Program-made: the position numbers and the translations under genes | The notes under the pieces: generated by a model | The model's database searches: none | What the model was told of the DNA's origin: nothing | Seen by the model: only the letters and a program-made list of their open reading frames with translations | Origin: JBBKWQ01 sp037969115 | GTDB taxonomy: Bacteria > Actinomycetota > Acidimicrobiia > Acidimicrobiales > Ilumatobacteraceae | DNA length: 33,260 nucleotides | Assembly: GCA_037969115.1 (NCBI GenBank) | Contig: JBBKWQ010000199.1 | Span: 1 to 33,260, forward strand | Direction: 5' to 3' | Shown here: piece by piece, positions 23,377 to 31,335 of the stretch | Numbering within the stretch: position 1 is the stretch's first letter | Layout: every line of letters starts with the position of its first letter

Positions 23377-24891
23377 ATGTTCATCGACCGCATCTCGGCA
23401 CTGGTGGACGCCACCGATGCCGACCTCGATGCTCGGATTCGCGAACTCGAGACCCAGCGCCGGCATGTCGAGGCAGAGCTCGCCGCCGCAATCGCAGTGG
23501 CGGATGGCCGGAGCGTCCATCTCGCCGATGGTCACCGGTCGATGAAGGGATATCTGCGCGCAACGTGCAACTGGTCGAGCGGAGAGGTTTCACGGTTCCG
23601 TGGCGCGGCTCGCCTGATCAATGCGCACTCGACGATCGGTGACGCATGGTTCGACGGACAGATCGGTGCTTCCCAGGTCACCGAGTTGTCGAAGGTGCAC
23701 GGCAACCAGCGCGTTGCCGGCCGCTTCGGTGAGTTCGTTCCGGTGCTGATCGAGCACGCCGAGACTCTGCCCTACGACGACTTCCGCGTGGTCGTCCAGC
23801 GATTCGTCCTGCTCGCCGACGCCGACGGCGCTCACAACGACCGTGACGCCATCGACGCTCGTACCGCGTCGGTCGCCGAAGTCGGCGGTGCGCTCGACGT
23901 GCGCGCATCAGGTGGCGACCGGCTGGGCGCCGCAGAGTTCATGGCGATCTTCGAGCGGTTCGTCGACGCCGAATTCCACAAAGATCTGGCGGCTCACCGG
24001 GAGTCGCGCTGCGCTGCGGACGGCGCCAGAGCGCTGTCTGCGCTCCGCACCGGTCGGCAGCGCCGCTTCGACGCGCTGCTCGCAATGGCTCGCGCCGCCG
24101 CTGCACTCAAGGGTCTCGGCTCGAAGACCGAGCCGCTGGTATCGATTCTGTGCGATCAGCGCACGTGGTCGTGGGTGATCGCCCATTCCGGCCTCGGCGC
24201 GGCGAAGTCGCTCGATGGTCACTCGGTCGATCCCTTCACCGGTCTGTTCAGCCCTGCAGAACTGCTCGATGACCTGCTCGCAGACCCCGACACGTTGAAC
24301 GAGCGGCGATGTGTCACCACCAATGGTGTCGCTCTGCGCCCCGACGACGTGCTTCGGGCAGCGCTGTCCGGCCACATCCGGCGTGTCGTGTTGGGTGCGA
24401 AGCGTCGACCGATCGACATGGGCCGGGCAGAGCGAGTCTTCACCGGCGCTGCCCGAGACGCTGCGAAGCTGCTGGTCGACTGGTGTGAGCACCCCGGATG
24501 TGATGTACCGGTCGAACTCTGCCAAGTCGATCACTCCGTCGAGTGGAATGCCCTGGGACGGACCGACCAGAACAATGCGGGTATCTGCTGCGGGTCGCAC
24601 AACCGCGAGAAGCACCGAACACGGCGCACCGTGCGACGCGCGATCAACGGCCGCAACTACACCTTCAGACCCGACGGCTCCATCATCCTCCCCGTGGGTT
24701 GTCGCCAACCCCGAATCGAATCCGACGACCCTGGCGAGCCAGATGACTGCGATGGGCTCTGCGACCTCGACGATCTCACCGTCGAGGAACAACAGACGAT
24801 CACCGAAGCCATCCGCAACCGCATTGCACTCCTCCCGCCGCCGCGTGCTGCCCACGGCGTCGACCACGCCGCAGTGCTGCGGCGCCACTGA
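23377..24891 (+). CDS. DUF222 protein with C-terminal HNH endonuclease domain (13E12-like)
   Basis: 504 aa. The N-terminal two thirds is the helical DUF222 region (DARIRELETQRRHVEAELAAAI; GYLRATCNWSSGEVSRFRGAARL). The C-terminal HNH nuclease spans about residues 369-413: WCEHPGC, then CQVDHSVEW (Asp385-His386), GRTDQNNAGICCGSHN (His408, Asn409) and a final Lys/His. The zinc-binding Cys pairs are intact, so the nuclease may be active. This is the class of the mycobacterial 13E12 repeats, several of which are known to be SOS-induced. TACGAT 6 nt before ATG 23377 decides the start; a LexA box lies just upstream. Members are often multicopy and mobile, but no flanking repeats are visible here. 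Confidence 0.92.
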   Translation: MFIDRISALVDATDADLDARIRELETQRRHVEAELAAAIAVADGRSVHLADGHRSMKGYLRATCNWSSGEVSRFRGAARLINAHSTIGDAWFDGQIGASQVTELSKVHGNQRVAGRFGEFVPVLIEHAETLPYDDFRVVVQRFVLLADADGAHNDRDAIDARTASVAEVGGALDVRASGGDRLGAAEFMAIFERFVDAEFHKDLAAHRESRCAADGARALSALRTGRQRRFDALLAMARAAAALKGLGSKTEPLVSILCDQRTWSWVIAHSGLGAAKSLDGHSVDPFTGLFSPAELLDDLLADPDTLNERRCVTTNGVALRPDDVLRAALSGHIRRVVLGAKRRPIDMGRAERVFTGAARDAAKLLVDWCEHPGCDVPVELCQVDHSVEWNALGRTDQNNAGICCGSHNREKHRTRRTVRRAINGRNYTFRPDGSIILPVGCRQPRIESDDPGEPDDCDGLCDLDDLTVEEQQTITEAIRNRIALLPPPRAAHGVDHAAVLRRH

Positions 24892-24925
24892 GCTCCGAGG
24901 TCGTAGCTCAGTGCTGATGACCCGT

Positions 24926-24931
24926 TACGGT
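24926..24931 (+). promoter_or_regulatory. Leaderless -10 box for the 24939 gene
   Basis: TACGGT followed by 7 nt and GTG 24939. Confidence 0.5.
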
Positions 24932-24938
24932 CGCATCC

Positions 24939-25817
24939 GTGAGGTGGCGGGGAGTCGTCGAGACCAACGTGGTCGATATCGACACATTGCGTGCGATGCT
25001 TCCGCTGGTCCTCGATCGGCTGCGCAACCTCGAGGTCCGCGACGGCATGCTGGTGCATCCGGGATCCGGGCGTGCCATGGCCAGATTGAAGGTCGTGAAG
25101 GGCGAGCACCCCACCGTCGGCACGGTGTATGAGGCCATCGCGCGTCATGCTGGGCTCCACCCTGATGAGCACGGAGAGGCGACAGTCAGGGGTGCCGGGC
25201 GCGAGCTGGCTGCCGACGATCCGAAGGTGGCGAGGTTCACGGAAGGTCTGGCCGGCGCACCCGACACCACGGTCTGGACGGTCGGGCTCATGGCGGACGA
25301 CGAGCAGCGGTGCGAGCTCGTCGTCGCGGCGCCGGACGGCCTTGGTTGGGCGTTGTCGTTATCGGAGCCGCGGCGGCCGACCGCGCTGACAGCGTCGGGG
25401 CGGTTACCGGGCGGCTCCTCCTCTTGGACGAAGGGCGACTCGACGTCACACATCGAGTTCCGGCTCGCCGACTTCGCTACACCTGCCGCGCAGAGTGGCG
25501 CGCCGATCGTCGGGAGCCTCCGCCATCGCCGCTTCGTCGTGCAGGGAGAGGTGAACGTGCAAGCGCAGAACTCTTCGTGGCGCCTGCAACTCGACATCGT
25601 CGGTCGAGGGCGCGGTGTCGCTCGGCCGTTCATCGCCGTGCTCGGTGGCCTTTTCGGCTGGTTGATCAGACGCCAACTCGACGAGGAACTTGCCGAGTGG
25701 TCGACGGCGATCGCCGATGAACCAATGATTGCTCGGATCATCCGAGGTGCCGACCCTGCGCATCTCCCCGACGACGTGCTCGCCGATCTCCTTGCACCGT
25801 TCGTCGACGGGAGCTGA
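24939..25817 (+). CDS. Hypothetical protein
   Basis: 292 aa from GTG 24939 (TACGGT 7 nt upstream). It has no signal peptide and no recognised family. Visible features are a first region with RAMARLKVVKGEHPTVGTVYEA, and a Trp-rich central strand area (TTVWTVGLM; LGWALSLSEP; SSWTKGDSTSHIEF). A hydrophobic helix follows, VARPFIAVLGGLFGWLI (about 222-240), that could be a single membrane span or amphipathic, then an acidic helical tail. Codon and base composition match the neighbours. It has no operon partner with overlap; DUF664 follows 46 nt downstream with its own box. Confidence 0.68.
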   Translation: MRWRGVVETNVVDIDTLRAMLPLVLDRLRNLEVRDGMLVHPGSGRAMARLKVVKGEHPTVGTVYEAIARHAGLHPDEHGEATVRGAGRELAADDPKVARFTEGLAGAPDTTVWTVGLMADDEQRCELVVAAPDGLGWALSLSEPRRPTALTASGRLPGGSSSWTKGDSTSHIEFRLADFATPAAQSGAPIVGSLRHRRFVVQGEVNVQAQNSSWRLQLDIVGRGRGVARPFIAVLGGLFGWLIRRQLDEELAEWSTAIADEPMIARIIRGADPAHLPDDVLADLLAPFVDGS

Positions 25818-25851
25818 TCGCGAGCTGCGAAACGCGTTCACACCGCCCTGT

Positions 25852-25857
25852 CATACT
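25852..25857 (+). promoter_or_regulatory. Possible leaderless -10 box for the DUF664 gene
   Basis: CATACT followed by 6 nt and ATG 25864. It matches at the conserved A and T positions. Confidence 0.35.
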
Positions 25858-25863
25858 TCGCGG

Positions 25864-26475
25864 ATGGAGCACCTCGACGCCAAAGGAATTCTGCACCGCT
25901 ACTACAGGATGGCGAGCGATGCGCTGTTGTGGAAGCTCGAGGGCCTGTCGGAGTACGACGTCCGTCGGCCATGCACGCCAACCGGCACGAACCTGCTCGG
26001 CCTGGTCAAGCACCTCGCCATCGTCGAACTCGGCTACTTCGGCGACTCGTTCGGTCGGCCGCACGGTGAGCGGTTCCCGTGGGACGATCGCGAGGAGGAG
26101 CCCAACGAAGACATGTTCGCCACCGTCGATGAGTCTCGCGACGAGATCCTCGCGCTGTACCGGCGGGCGAACTCGCACGCCGATGCCACCATCGAAGCGC
26201 TGTCGCTCGACGATACCGGCACGGTCCCGTGGTGGCCCGACGACGTCAACCCGGTCACGCTGCACTGGATCCTCGTGCACATGATCGCGGAGACCAACCG
26301 CCATCTCGGGCATGCCGACATCATCCGTGAGCTCATCGACGGAGCGATCGGGCATCGACCCGCCGTCGACAATCTGCCGGACGTCGACGCCGACTACTGG
26401 CCCGTCTATTTCGAGCAGGTCGAGGACGCCGCGCGAGCGGCGTCGGGGCGGGCGAACGACGTTCCTGCTGATTGA
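25864..26475 (+). CDS. DinB/DUF664 family protein
   Basis: 203 aa, a four-helix DinB-type bundle. LLGLVKHLAIVELGYFGDSFGR (His50) and WILVHMIAETNRHLGHADIIRELIDG (His147, His150) carry the three histidines of a metal site, and the second block is typical of DUF664. In actinobacteria this family includes mycothiol-dependent transferases, so a thiol S-transferase or detoxification role is likely but unproven. FPWDDREEEPNEDMFATVDE is the inter-helix region. CATACT 6 nt upstream of ATG 25864 suggests a leaderless transcript. Confidence 0.88.
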   Translation: MEHLDAKGILHRYYRMASDALLWKLEGLSEYDVRRPCTPTGTNLLGLVKHLAIVELGYFGDSFGRPHGERFPWDDREEEPNEDMFATVDESRDEILALYRRANSHADATIEALSLDDTGTVPWWPDDVNPVTLHWILVHMIAETNRHLGHADIIRELIDGAIGHRPAVDNLPDVDADYWPVYFEQVEDAARAASGRANDVPAD

Positions 26476-26526
26476 CCTGTGACCGCTGACCCTTGCTCGT
26501 CATTGCGTGCGGTGATTCACTCGACC

Positions 26527-27951
26527 ATGGCATCAAACAAGGAAGAACCATCGGACGATCCAATGGCGGCTGGTGGCGCCGACAGTTACGGCGACTTCTC
26601 CGAAGACGACGCCTACGACGCGACCATCGATGCCGATGCCGATTCCGCACCGGCGACACGTGGTTCGGACGGACAGAAGATCTTCCTGACGGAACTTGCT
26701 TCCGTGCTCCGCGGAGCCGGGCTGGCGGTCAAGGAGCAAGCGGGTTGGGAAGATCGGTGCTGGCCCAGGCTCGGTGGCTTCCGAGGCGGACCGAAGGGCA
26801 TCGTCATCCATCACACCGGAGGCAACCCGAAGTCCGACGGACAACGCGAAGTCGACTACATCACGCAGAACGCCCAGTATGCGCCGCTGGCAAACCTCTA
26901 CCTCGACCGACAGGGCCAGTGGTGGGTCATTGCTGCCGGCGGTACGAACACCAACGGGCGGGGCGGTCCGTGGGGGAACAACCTGCCGTCCGGAACTGCG
27001 AACTCGAGGTGTATCGGTATCGAGGCAGGAAACAGCGGCGAGGAAACGTGGTCGACGGCCGTGCAGGATTCGTATGTCAAGGGTGTCGCTGCCCTCGCTG
27101 ATCAGTACGGCATCGAAACCGGCGACGTTCTCTCGCACTACGAGTGGTGCAAGGGTCACGAGGGCCGCGGCAAGATCGATCCGGCCGGGCCGAGCCGATT
27201 CGGATCGATCAACCAGGAAGGCACCTGGGACATGGACAAGTTCCGCGCCGAGGTGCACCAGCTGAGGACGCACGCGCAGCCGAAGACGCCGGCGAAACCG
27301 AGCCGGCCGTCGCTCGCTGGTGCAACGATTCACACCGTCGAAGGCGGTGAGACGATGTCCGCCATTTCGAGGCGGTTCGGTGTGCCGATCGCGGCGTTGA
27401 TCTCTGCAAATCCTGAGATCCCGAATCCCGACTCGATCCGCAAGGGGCAGCAACTGAGAATACCGACAGAACCGAACGAGTCTGTCGCCCGTTCCCCCAT
27501 CGCGGTCGAGCAGGTGCGCTACACGAGCTTCGACGGCGGCAAAAGCGACACGTGGAACGACAAGATCGACACGTGGATCGAGCAGGCGTGCGCGGCAATC
27601 GGGGCACCCTTCAACGACCATTGGAGGCTCGGCTACAACACGTTGTGCAACCGCGAATCACGGCTTGATCCCAATGCCATCAACACGAAGGACAGCAACG
27701 CTCACGGCGAGGTCGTAGCGGATGGGCATCCACGGAACTGCTCCCGCGGCGTTGCGCAATGCATTCCGACGACCTTCGCGGAGAATCACGCCGCTGGAAC
27801 CTCGGATTCGATCTACGACCCTGTCGCCAACATCGCAGCTTCGATGAACTATGTCCGCCGCAGGCGCAAGTACCTCGTGAAGCTCGACGGTTCGAATCTG
27901 AAGCAACAGGTTCAGCAGGCAGATCCCGATCGCGAACCGAAGGGCTACTGA
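26527..27951 (+). CDS. Three-domain peptidoglycan hydrolase: amidase, LysM, transglycosylase
   Basis: 474 aa from ATG 26527; a GTG at 26479 in the same frame is possible. An acidic disordered N-terminus (about 10-45) is followed by an N-acetylmuramoyl-L-alanine amidase domain (about 75-245). That domain shows GIVIHHTGGN (His95-His96), SRCIGIEAGN and SHYEWCKGHEGRGKIDPAG with the second His and the Lys/Asp pair. A LysM motif (about 267-313, HTVEGGETMSAISRRFGVPIAA) binds the wall. A C-terminal transglycosylase-like domain has NRESRLDPNAIN (Glu377) and RGVAQCIPTTF. Such a domain set is typical of phage endolysins. There is no signal peptide from any start, no holin and no phage gene nearby, so how it would reach the wall is unclear. 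Confidence 0.88.
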   Translation: MASNKEEPSDDPMAAGGADSYGDFSEDDAYDATIDADADSAPATRGSDGQKIFLTELASVLRGAGLAVKEQAGWEDRCWPRLGGFRGGPKGIVIHHTGGNPKSDGQREVDYITQNAQYAPLANLYLDRQGQWWVIAAGGTNTNGRGGPWGNNLPSGTANSRCIGIEAGNSGEETWSTAVQDSYVKGVAALADQYGIETGDVLSHYEWCKGHEGRGKIDPAGPSRFGSINQEGTWDMDKFRAEVHQLRTHAQPKTPAKPSRPSLAGATIHTVEGGETMSAISRRFGVPIAALISANPEIPNPDSIRKGQQLRIPTEPNESVARSPIAVEQVRYTSFDGGKSDTWNDKIDTWIEQACAAIGAPFNDHWRLGYNTLCNRESRLDPNAINTKDSNAHGEVVADGHPRNCSRGVAQCIPTTFAENHAAGTSDSIYDPVANIAASMNYVRRRRKYLVKLDGSNLKQQVQQADPDREPKGY

Positions 27952-28048
27952 GCGTCGGCGACCTCCGGTTCAGGGCTGTCAGCCCAACATGGCTGACCGC
28001 GGCTCCTCGGGGCTGGCTCTGACGGGCTGAAGGTGAAAGAGTCCGGTC

Positions 28049-28708
28049 ATGCGATCGATCGGAATGTCAGAGGAGCTCTACGAGTACGCGTTGGCACATG
28101 CCAACCCGCAGGGCGACGAGGTCTCCGAACGGCTGGCCGCGAAGACCGTCGAGCGGTTCCAGAACCTGGCCGGCATGAACATCGGAGCCGACCAGGGTCG
28201 ATTCATGTCGATGATCGTCGCCGCGACCGGTGCTCGTGTCGTCGTCGAAGTCGGCACGTTCACCGGCATGTCGGCGCTCTGGTTGGCGCGTGGCTTGGCT
28301 GCTGACGGCACGCTGATCTGCTTCGACATCACCGACGAATACCTCGACACGGCCCGTGAAGCGTGGACCGAAGCAGGCGTGAACGACCGGATCGACTTCC
28401 GGCTCGGCCCGGCAGCAGACGGGTTGGCGGCGCTTCCGAACAACGAGCACATCGACCTCGCGTTCATCGACGCCGACAAGGATGGGTATCGCACGTATCT
28501 CGACCTGTTGTTGCCACGAATGTCGACCTGTGGTGTGATTCTGGTCGACAACGTGTTGTGGTCGGGCAGGGTGCTCGACGCCTCCGATGTCGATCCGAAC
28601 ACGCTCGCGATTCGCGACTTCAACGACCACGTGTCAGGACGCTCTGACTGCGAAGCCGTGATGTTGTCGATCGGCGATGGCATCACGTTCATCCGACCGA
28701 TGCGCTGA
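28049..28708 (+). CDS. SAM-dependent O-methyltransferase
   Basis: 219 aa, the class I O-methyltransferase of the catechol/caffeoyl-CoA type. VVVEVGTFTGMSALWLA (64-80) is the SAM-binding loop. IDLAFIDADKDGYRTYLDLL has Asp141, Asp143 and Lys144, the divalent-metal and catalytic residues, and GVILVDNVLWSGRV supplies the DN motif. It likely transfers a methyl group from SAM to a hydroxylated aromatic, with Mg2+. GAAAGAG lies about 7 nt before ATG 28049; ATG 28064 (MSEEL) is also possible. Its neighbours do not reveal the substrate. Confidence 0.92.
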   Translation: MRSIGMSEELYEYALAHANPQGDEVSERLAAKTVERFQNLAGMNIGADQGRFMSMIVAATGARVVVEVGTFTGMSALWLARGLAADGTLICFDITDEYLDTAREAWTEAGVNDRIDFRLGPAADGLAALPNNEHIDLAFIDADKDGYRTYLDLLLPRMSTCGVILVDNVLWSGRVLDASDVDPNTLAIRDFNDHVSGRSDCEAVMLSIGDGITFIRPMR

Positions 28709-28724
28709 GAAACCTTCGCGCGCC

Positions 28725-28782
28725 CCTTCGTCAAGATCTGTGCATCGGAGTGATGACGGTGCTGCACGGCACTTGACGAAGG
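28725..28782 (+). promoter_or_regulatory. Inverted repeat overlapping the ribosome-binding site of the 28789 gene
   Basis: CCTTCGTCAAG (28725-28735) pairs exactly with CTTGACGAAGG (28772-28782). An inner GTGCA/TGCAC helix (28740-28744 with 28763-28767) is set off by a symmetric 4-nt internal loop. The 3' arm includes most of the AAGGAG ribosome-binding site (28779-28784), so folding would hide it. This may be a cis-acting translational control element, or a DNA binding site. Confidence 0.55.
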
Positions 28783-28788
28783 AGACGG

Positions 28789-29196
28789 ATGGCGATGTTG
28801 GTACTGGTGGCGACCATGGAGACGCAGGGCGAGACCGACGGTGACTACAGCTTCACCGTCGAAGGCGAATTGGTGACCGCATTGACCGACGAATGCGACT
28901 CGCCGGAAACTTGCGGGTGTGGCGTCGGCTTTCCCGGCGTCGCCAGCGGGTTGCCCACCACCACGGCCATGGTGGTCGATCGCGATCATCTCGACCCTGT
29001 CGCCTTTCGCACGGCGTTGCGCGATTCACTCGAGCGGGAGGGTTGGCACATGGTCCTTCGGACCGCGCAGTTCGAGCGGTACGTCGATGAACACGCTGCG
29101 CTCATCGACCAGATCTGTCAGGCGTTCGGCGAGGGCTCGATCGTTCGCCGCCACGGCGACCAGTTCCGTTCGTTTCCCGTCGGCGAGGCGGCGTGA
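28789..29196 (+). CDS. DUF7715-like small protein
   Basis: 135 aa. MLVLVATMETQGETDGDYSFTVEGELVTAL, then CDSPETCGCGVGFPGVASGLPTTTAMVVD, resembles a small actinobacterial family with the pattern LLVAT-x-TQG, W/T-VEGELV and CGCGRS-x-x-G (DUF7715, as I recall). The CGCG cluster is conserved in form. It is cytosolic and without known function. The ribosome-binding site AAGGAG ends 4 nt before ATG 28789 and 10 nt before ATG 28795; either could be used. The site lies in the 3' arm of the long inverted repeat. Confidence 0.7.
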   Translation: MAMLVLVATMETQGETDGDYSFTVEGELVTALTDECDSPETCGCGVGFPGVASGLPTTTAMVVDRDHLDPVAFRTALRDSLEREGWHMVLRTAQFERYVDEHAALIDQICQAFGEGSIVRRHGDQFRSFPVGEAA

Positions 29197-29286
29197 TGGG
29201 TGCTCAGCTGTCGGCGAGCCGGCCGGTGATCACACGTGCGTTTCGGCGGCCCACCACGTCTTGCCAGCTGCAACTCGTCGTCACGA

Positions 29287-30201
29287 TCAGGGCTTCGCTG
29301 CATCTGCGAGCACGACCAGAGCGCGTGATCGCTCGTCGGGATTGGCTCCCATCACCACCGCGGTGAAGTCGGTCGCACCGGCCGCAGCGATTCGTTCGAG
29401 ACCCTCAGCTACCTGACTTTCGTTCCCGATCAGCGAGATGTGCTCGACACCTTGCACGCCCTCGACGTCGAGCATGGCGCGATACGACGGCAGAGCCGCA
29501 TAGTCCTTGAGCATCTTGCCGACGAATTCCTTGGCGGGGATCGGATCGTCGGTCACCCAGACGGGCAGGCTGCACACCACGCTGGGTGCGGGCCGCCCGG
29601 CCTTGCTCGCGGCCAACGAGATCAACGGCACGATCTGTTGCTCGAGTGTTCTCGGGCCGACACACCACAGGATCGTGCCGTCGCATCGCCGACCCGCAAT
29701 GTTGAGCATCTGCTCGCCCAGCGCCGCCAGCATCACCTTCGGCGGGTCATCCGTGGGGCGTCCACCACTGCCCATGTAGCTCCACACCTCGCCGTGGTAG
29801 CTCGCCTTGCCTTCCGAGAGCAGGGGTTGGAGCACCTCGAGGTAGTCGAGCATGTGACGGATGGGGCGTTCCCACTTCATCTTCAGGTTGCCTTCGACCG
29901 AGGGCTTGTGAGCGAGCCCGATGCCGAGCGTGAATCGGCCGCCGGAGGCCGCTTGCGCGGTGAGCGCCTGGGCGGCGAGGGCCTGCGGATGGCGTTGCCA
30001 CGTGGGAACGACTGCCGTGCCGAGTTCGATTGACGACGTGCGCTGGCCGGCCAGCCCGAGTGTTGCCGTGGCATCGATGAGGGCGGTCTGTGCAAGCCAA
30101 TAGCTGGAGAACCCGGCCTGCTCCGCTCCGACGACGTCGTCGAGAATGGCGTTCAGGTCTGGGCTCGCCAGCTTGTCCGATCCGTTGATGCCGATTCGCA
30201 T
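29287..30201 (-). CDS. LLM class F420-dependent oxidoreductase (MSMEG_4879-like)
   Basis: 304 aa. MRIGINGSDK, FSSYWLAQTALIDATATLGLAG and LGTAVVPTWQRHPQALAAQALTAQAASGGRFTLGIGLAHK fit the MSMEG_4879-type F420-dependent family. DDPPKVMLAALGEQMLNIAG and DGTILWCVGPRTL are later barrel blocks. F420H2 is the likely cofactor; the substrate is unknown. TAATCT lies 6 nt before ATG 30201, which lies 10 nt after the end of the upstream ASCH-like gene on the same strand, so both an own promoter and readthrough are plausible. Confidence 0.88.
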   Translation of the reverse strand: MRIGINGSDKLASPDLNAILDDVVGAEQAGFSSYWLAQTALIDATATLGLAGQRTSSIELGTAVVPTWQRHPQALAAQALTAQAASGGRFTLGIGLAHKPSVEGNLKMKWERPIRHMLDYLEVLQPLLSEGKASYHGEVWSYMGSGGRPTDDPPKVMLAALGEQMLNIAGRRCDGTILWCVGPRTLEQQIVPLISLAASKAGRPAPSVVCSLPVWVTDDPIPAKEFVGKMLKDYAALPSYRAMLDVEGVQGVEHISLIGNESQVAEGLERIAAAGATDFTAVVMGANPDERSRALVVLADAAKP

Positions 30202-30207
30202 GCTCCG

Positions 30208-30213
30208 AGATTA
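30208..30213 (-). promoter_or_regulatory. Leaderless -10 box for the MSMEG_4879-like LLM gene
   Basis: TAATCT followed by 6 nt and ATG 30201, overlapping the end of the upstream gene. Confidence 0.4.
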
Positions 30214-30819
30214 CGCCGTAGCGCCTGGGCCATCACAGCCCTGCTCGAGGTGCAGCAGCACCGCTCTCCCGCGAGGCGACAGTTCGTAACCCGGGCTGAA
30301 GCTGATGGTGAGGCCGAGTTCCTTGAGTTTGCGCACGTCATTTTTGAACGGCGCCGTCTCCAGGCCGAGCGAGTCGGCCAACTCGGGTGCGCGCACGTGT
30401 GGGTGTTCGTCGAGCAGCCGCATCACCGTGAGCGTCCAGGCGCCGCGCGCGCTGGCGCGGTCGATTCGCCCGAGACGTGTGGTGATGTCGTCGAGTTCTG
30501 CATCGGTGAGCCGATCCGACTCGCGGAGCGCGATGCGCGGATCGGGACCTCCGAGACCGACGCGGACCCGATAGATCGTTCCTTCGGCCTTGGCGGCGAG
30601 CGACGCCGTGACCTCGTCGATCGACGCGAAACCGGCGCGTTCGGCGTCGCGCTCGGTGATGTCGGCGATGTCGATGGCATCGACCGCCAGGATGTCGAGC
30701 ATGCCGATCTGGGTGCGCAGCGTGCCACCGGCCTTCACCGTGGGTCGCTTCTGTTTGCGATACAACGTGTCGACCTCGCCGGACGCGATCCGTTGCAGCA
30801 CGGCGTGCTTGATCAGCAT
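30211..30819 (-). CDS. ASCH-like domain protein with C-terminal winged helix
   Basis: 202 aa. The first 110 residues (AVLQRIASGEVDTLYRKQKRPTVKAGGTLRTQIG, then DITERDAERAGFAS and YRVRVGLGGPDPRIALRE) look like an ASCH/PUA-type beta-barrel. The last 80 (MRLLDEHPHVRAPELADSLGLETAPFKNDVRKLKELGLT, ending LSPRGRAVL) are a clear winged-helix. It may bind RNA or DNA; no target is visible. ATG 30819 has TACGGT 8 nt upstream. Starts further upstream are antisense to the membrane-protein gene and rejected. Confidence 0.75.
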   Translation of the reverse strand: MLIKHAVLQRIASGEVDTLYRKQKRPTVKAGGTLRTQIGMLDILAVDAIDIADITERDAERAGFASIDEVTASLAAKAEGTIYRVRVGLGGPDPRIALRESDRLTDAELDDITTRLGRIDRASARGAWTLTVMRLLDEHPHVRAPELADSLGLETAPFKNDVRKLKELGLTISFSPGYELSPRGRAVLLHLEQGCDGPGATA

Positions 30820-30827
30820 GAAAAGCC

Positions 30828-30833
30828 ACCGTA
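30828..30833 (-). promoter_or_regulatory. Leaderless -10 box for the ASCH-like gene
   Basis: TACGGT followed by 8 nt and ATG 30819. Confidence 0.4.
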
Positions 30834-30870
30834 CGTGCAGGTGGTCCCGATCTGCCAGACTTGATGTCGC

Positions 30871-31335
30871 ATGGCCGACCCAAATGTGATCATGACTGGT
30901 CGAACCTGGAAACGTGTGGCGCTCATCGTGCTGGCGGTTCCGAACCTCATGGCCGGAGTGTGGGGACTCGTCGCGCCGCGCGACTGGTTCGACAACTTCC
31001 CGGGCTGGGCGCCCCGGCTCGTGGCAGCACTCCCGCCGTACAACGCGCACCTCGCCACCGACGCCGCGGCCGGTCTGTTCGCCTCGGGGGTTCTCGCTGC
31101 GGTCGCCGCCTGGTGGCTGCGACGTGATGTGGTCGTTCTGGCGATGGTTGGCTACCTGGCGTTCGCCGCGCCGCACGCGCTCTTCCATCTCGTGAATCCG
31201 TCCGACGCCATGAGCGCGTCGGAGGACGCTATGAACGCGATCTCGTTGATCTTCGCCGTCGTGCTCGCAGTGATCTTGTTGGTCACCAACATGCCGACGG
31301 CCAACCGCCCCGAACGCGAAACGTTGCAGGTATGA
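30871..31335 (+). CDS. Four-helix membrane protein coupled to the CMD gene
   Basis: 154 aa with about four hydrophobic segments: VALIVLAVPNLMAGVWGLV, AAGLFASGVLAAVAAWWL, VVVLAMVGYLAFAAPHALFHLV and ISLIFAVVLAVILLVTNM. APRDWFDNFPGWAP lies between helices 1 and 2, and the HALFHLVNP block resembles small DoxX/DUF4345-like proteins, but assignment is weak. Its stop overlaps the CMD start by ATGA, so the two are translated together, and the membrane protein may work with the CMD thiol or selenol oxidoreductase. ATG 30892 is an alternative start. Confidence 0.8.
   Translation: MADPNVIMTGRTWKRVALIVLAVPNLMAGVWGLVAPRDWFDNFPGWAPRLVAALPPYNAHLATDAAAGLFASGVLAAVAAWWLRRDVVVLAMVGYLAFAAPHALFHLVNPSDAMSASEDAMNAISLIFAVVLAVILLVTNMPTANRPERETLQV

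Noticed and set aside
27973..27985. GGGCT-GTC-AGCCC hairpin after the peptidoglycan hydrolase gene
   Set aside because: A 5-bp stem with a 3-nt loop and no T-tract is too weak to call a terminator in this GC content.
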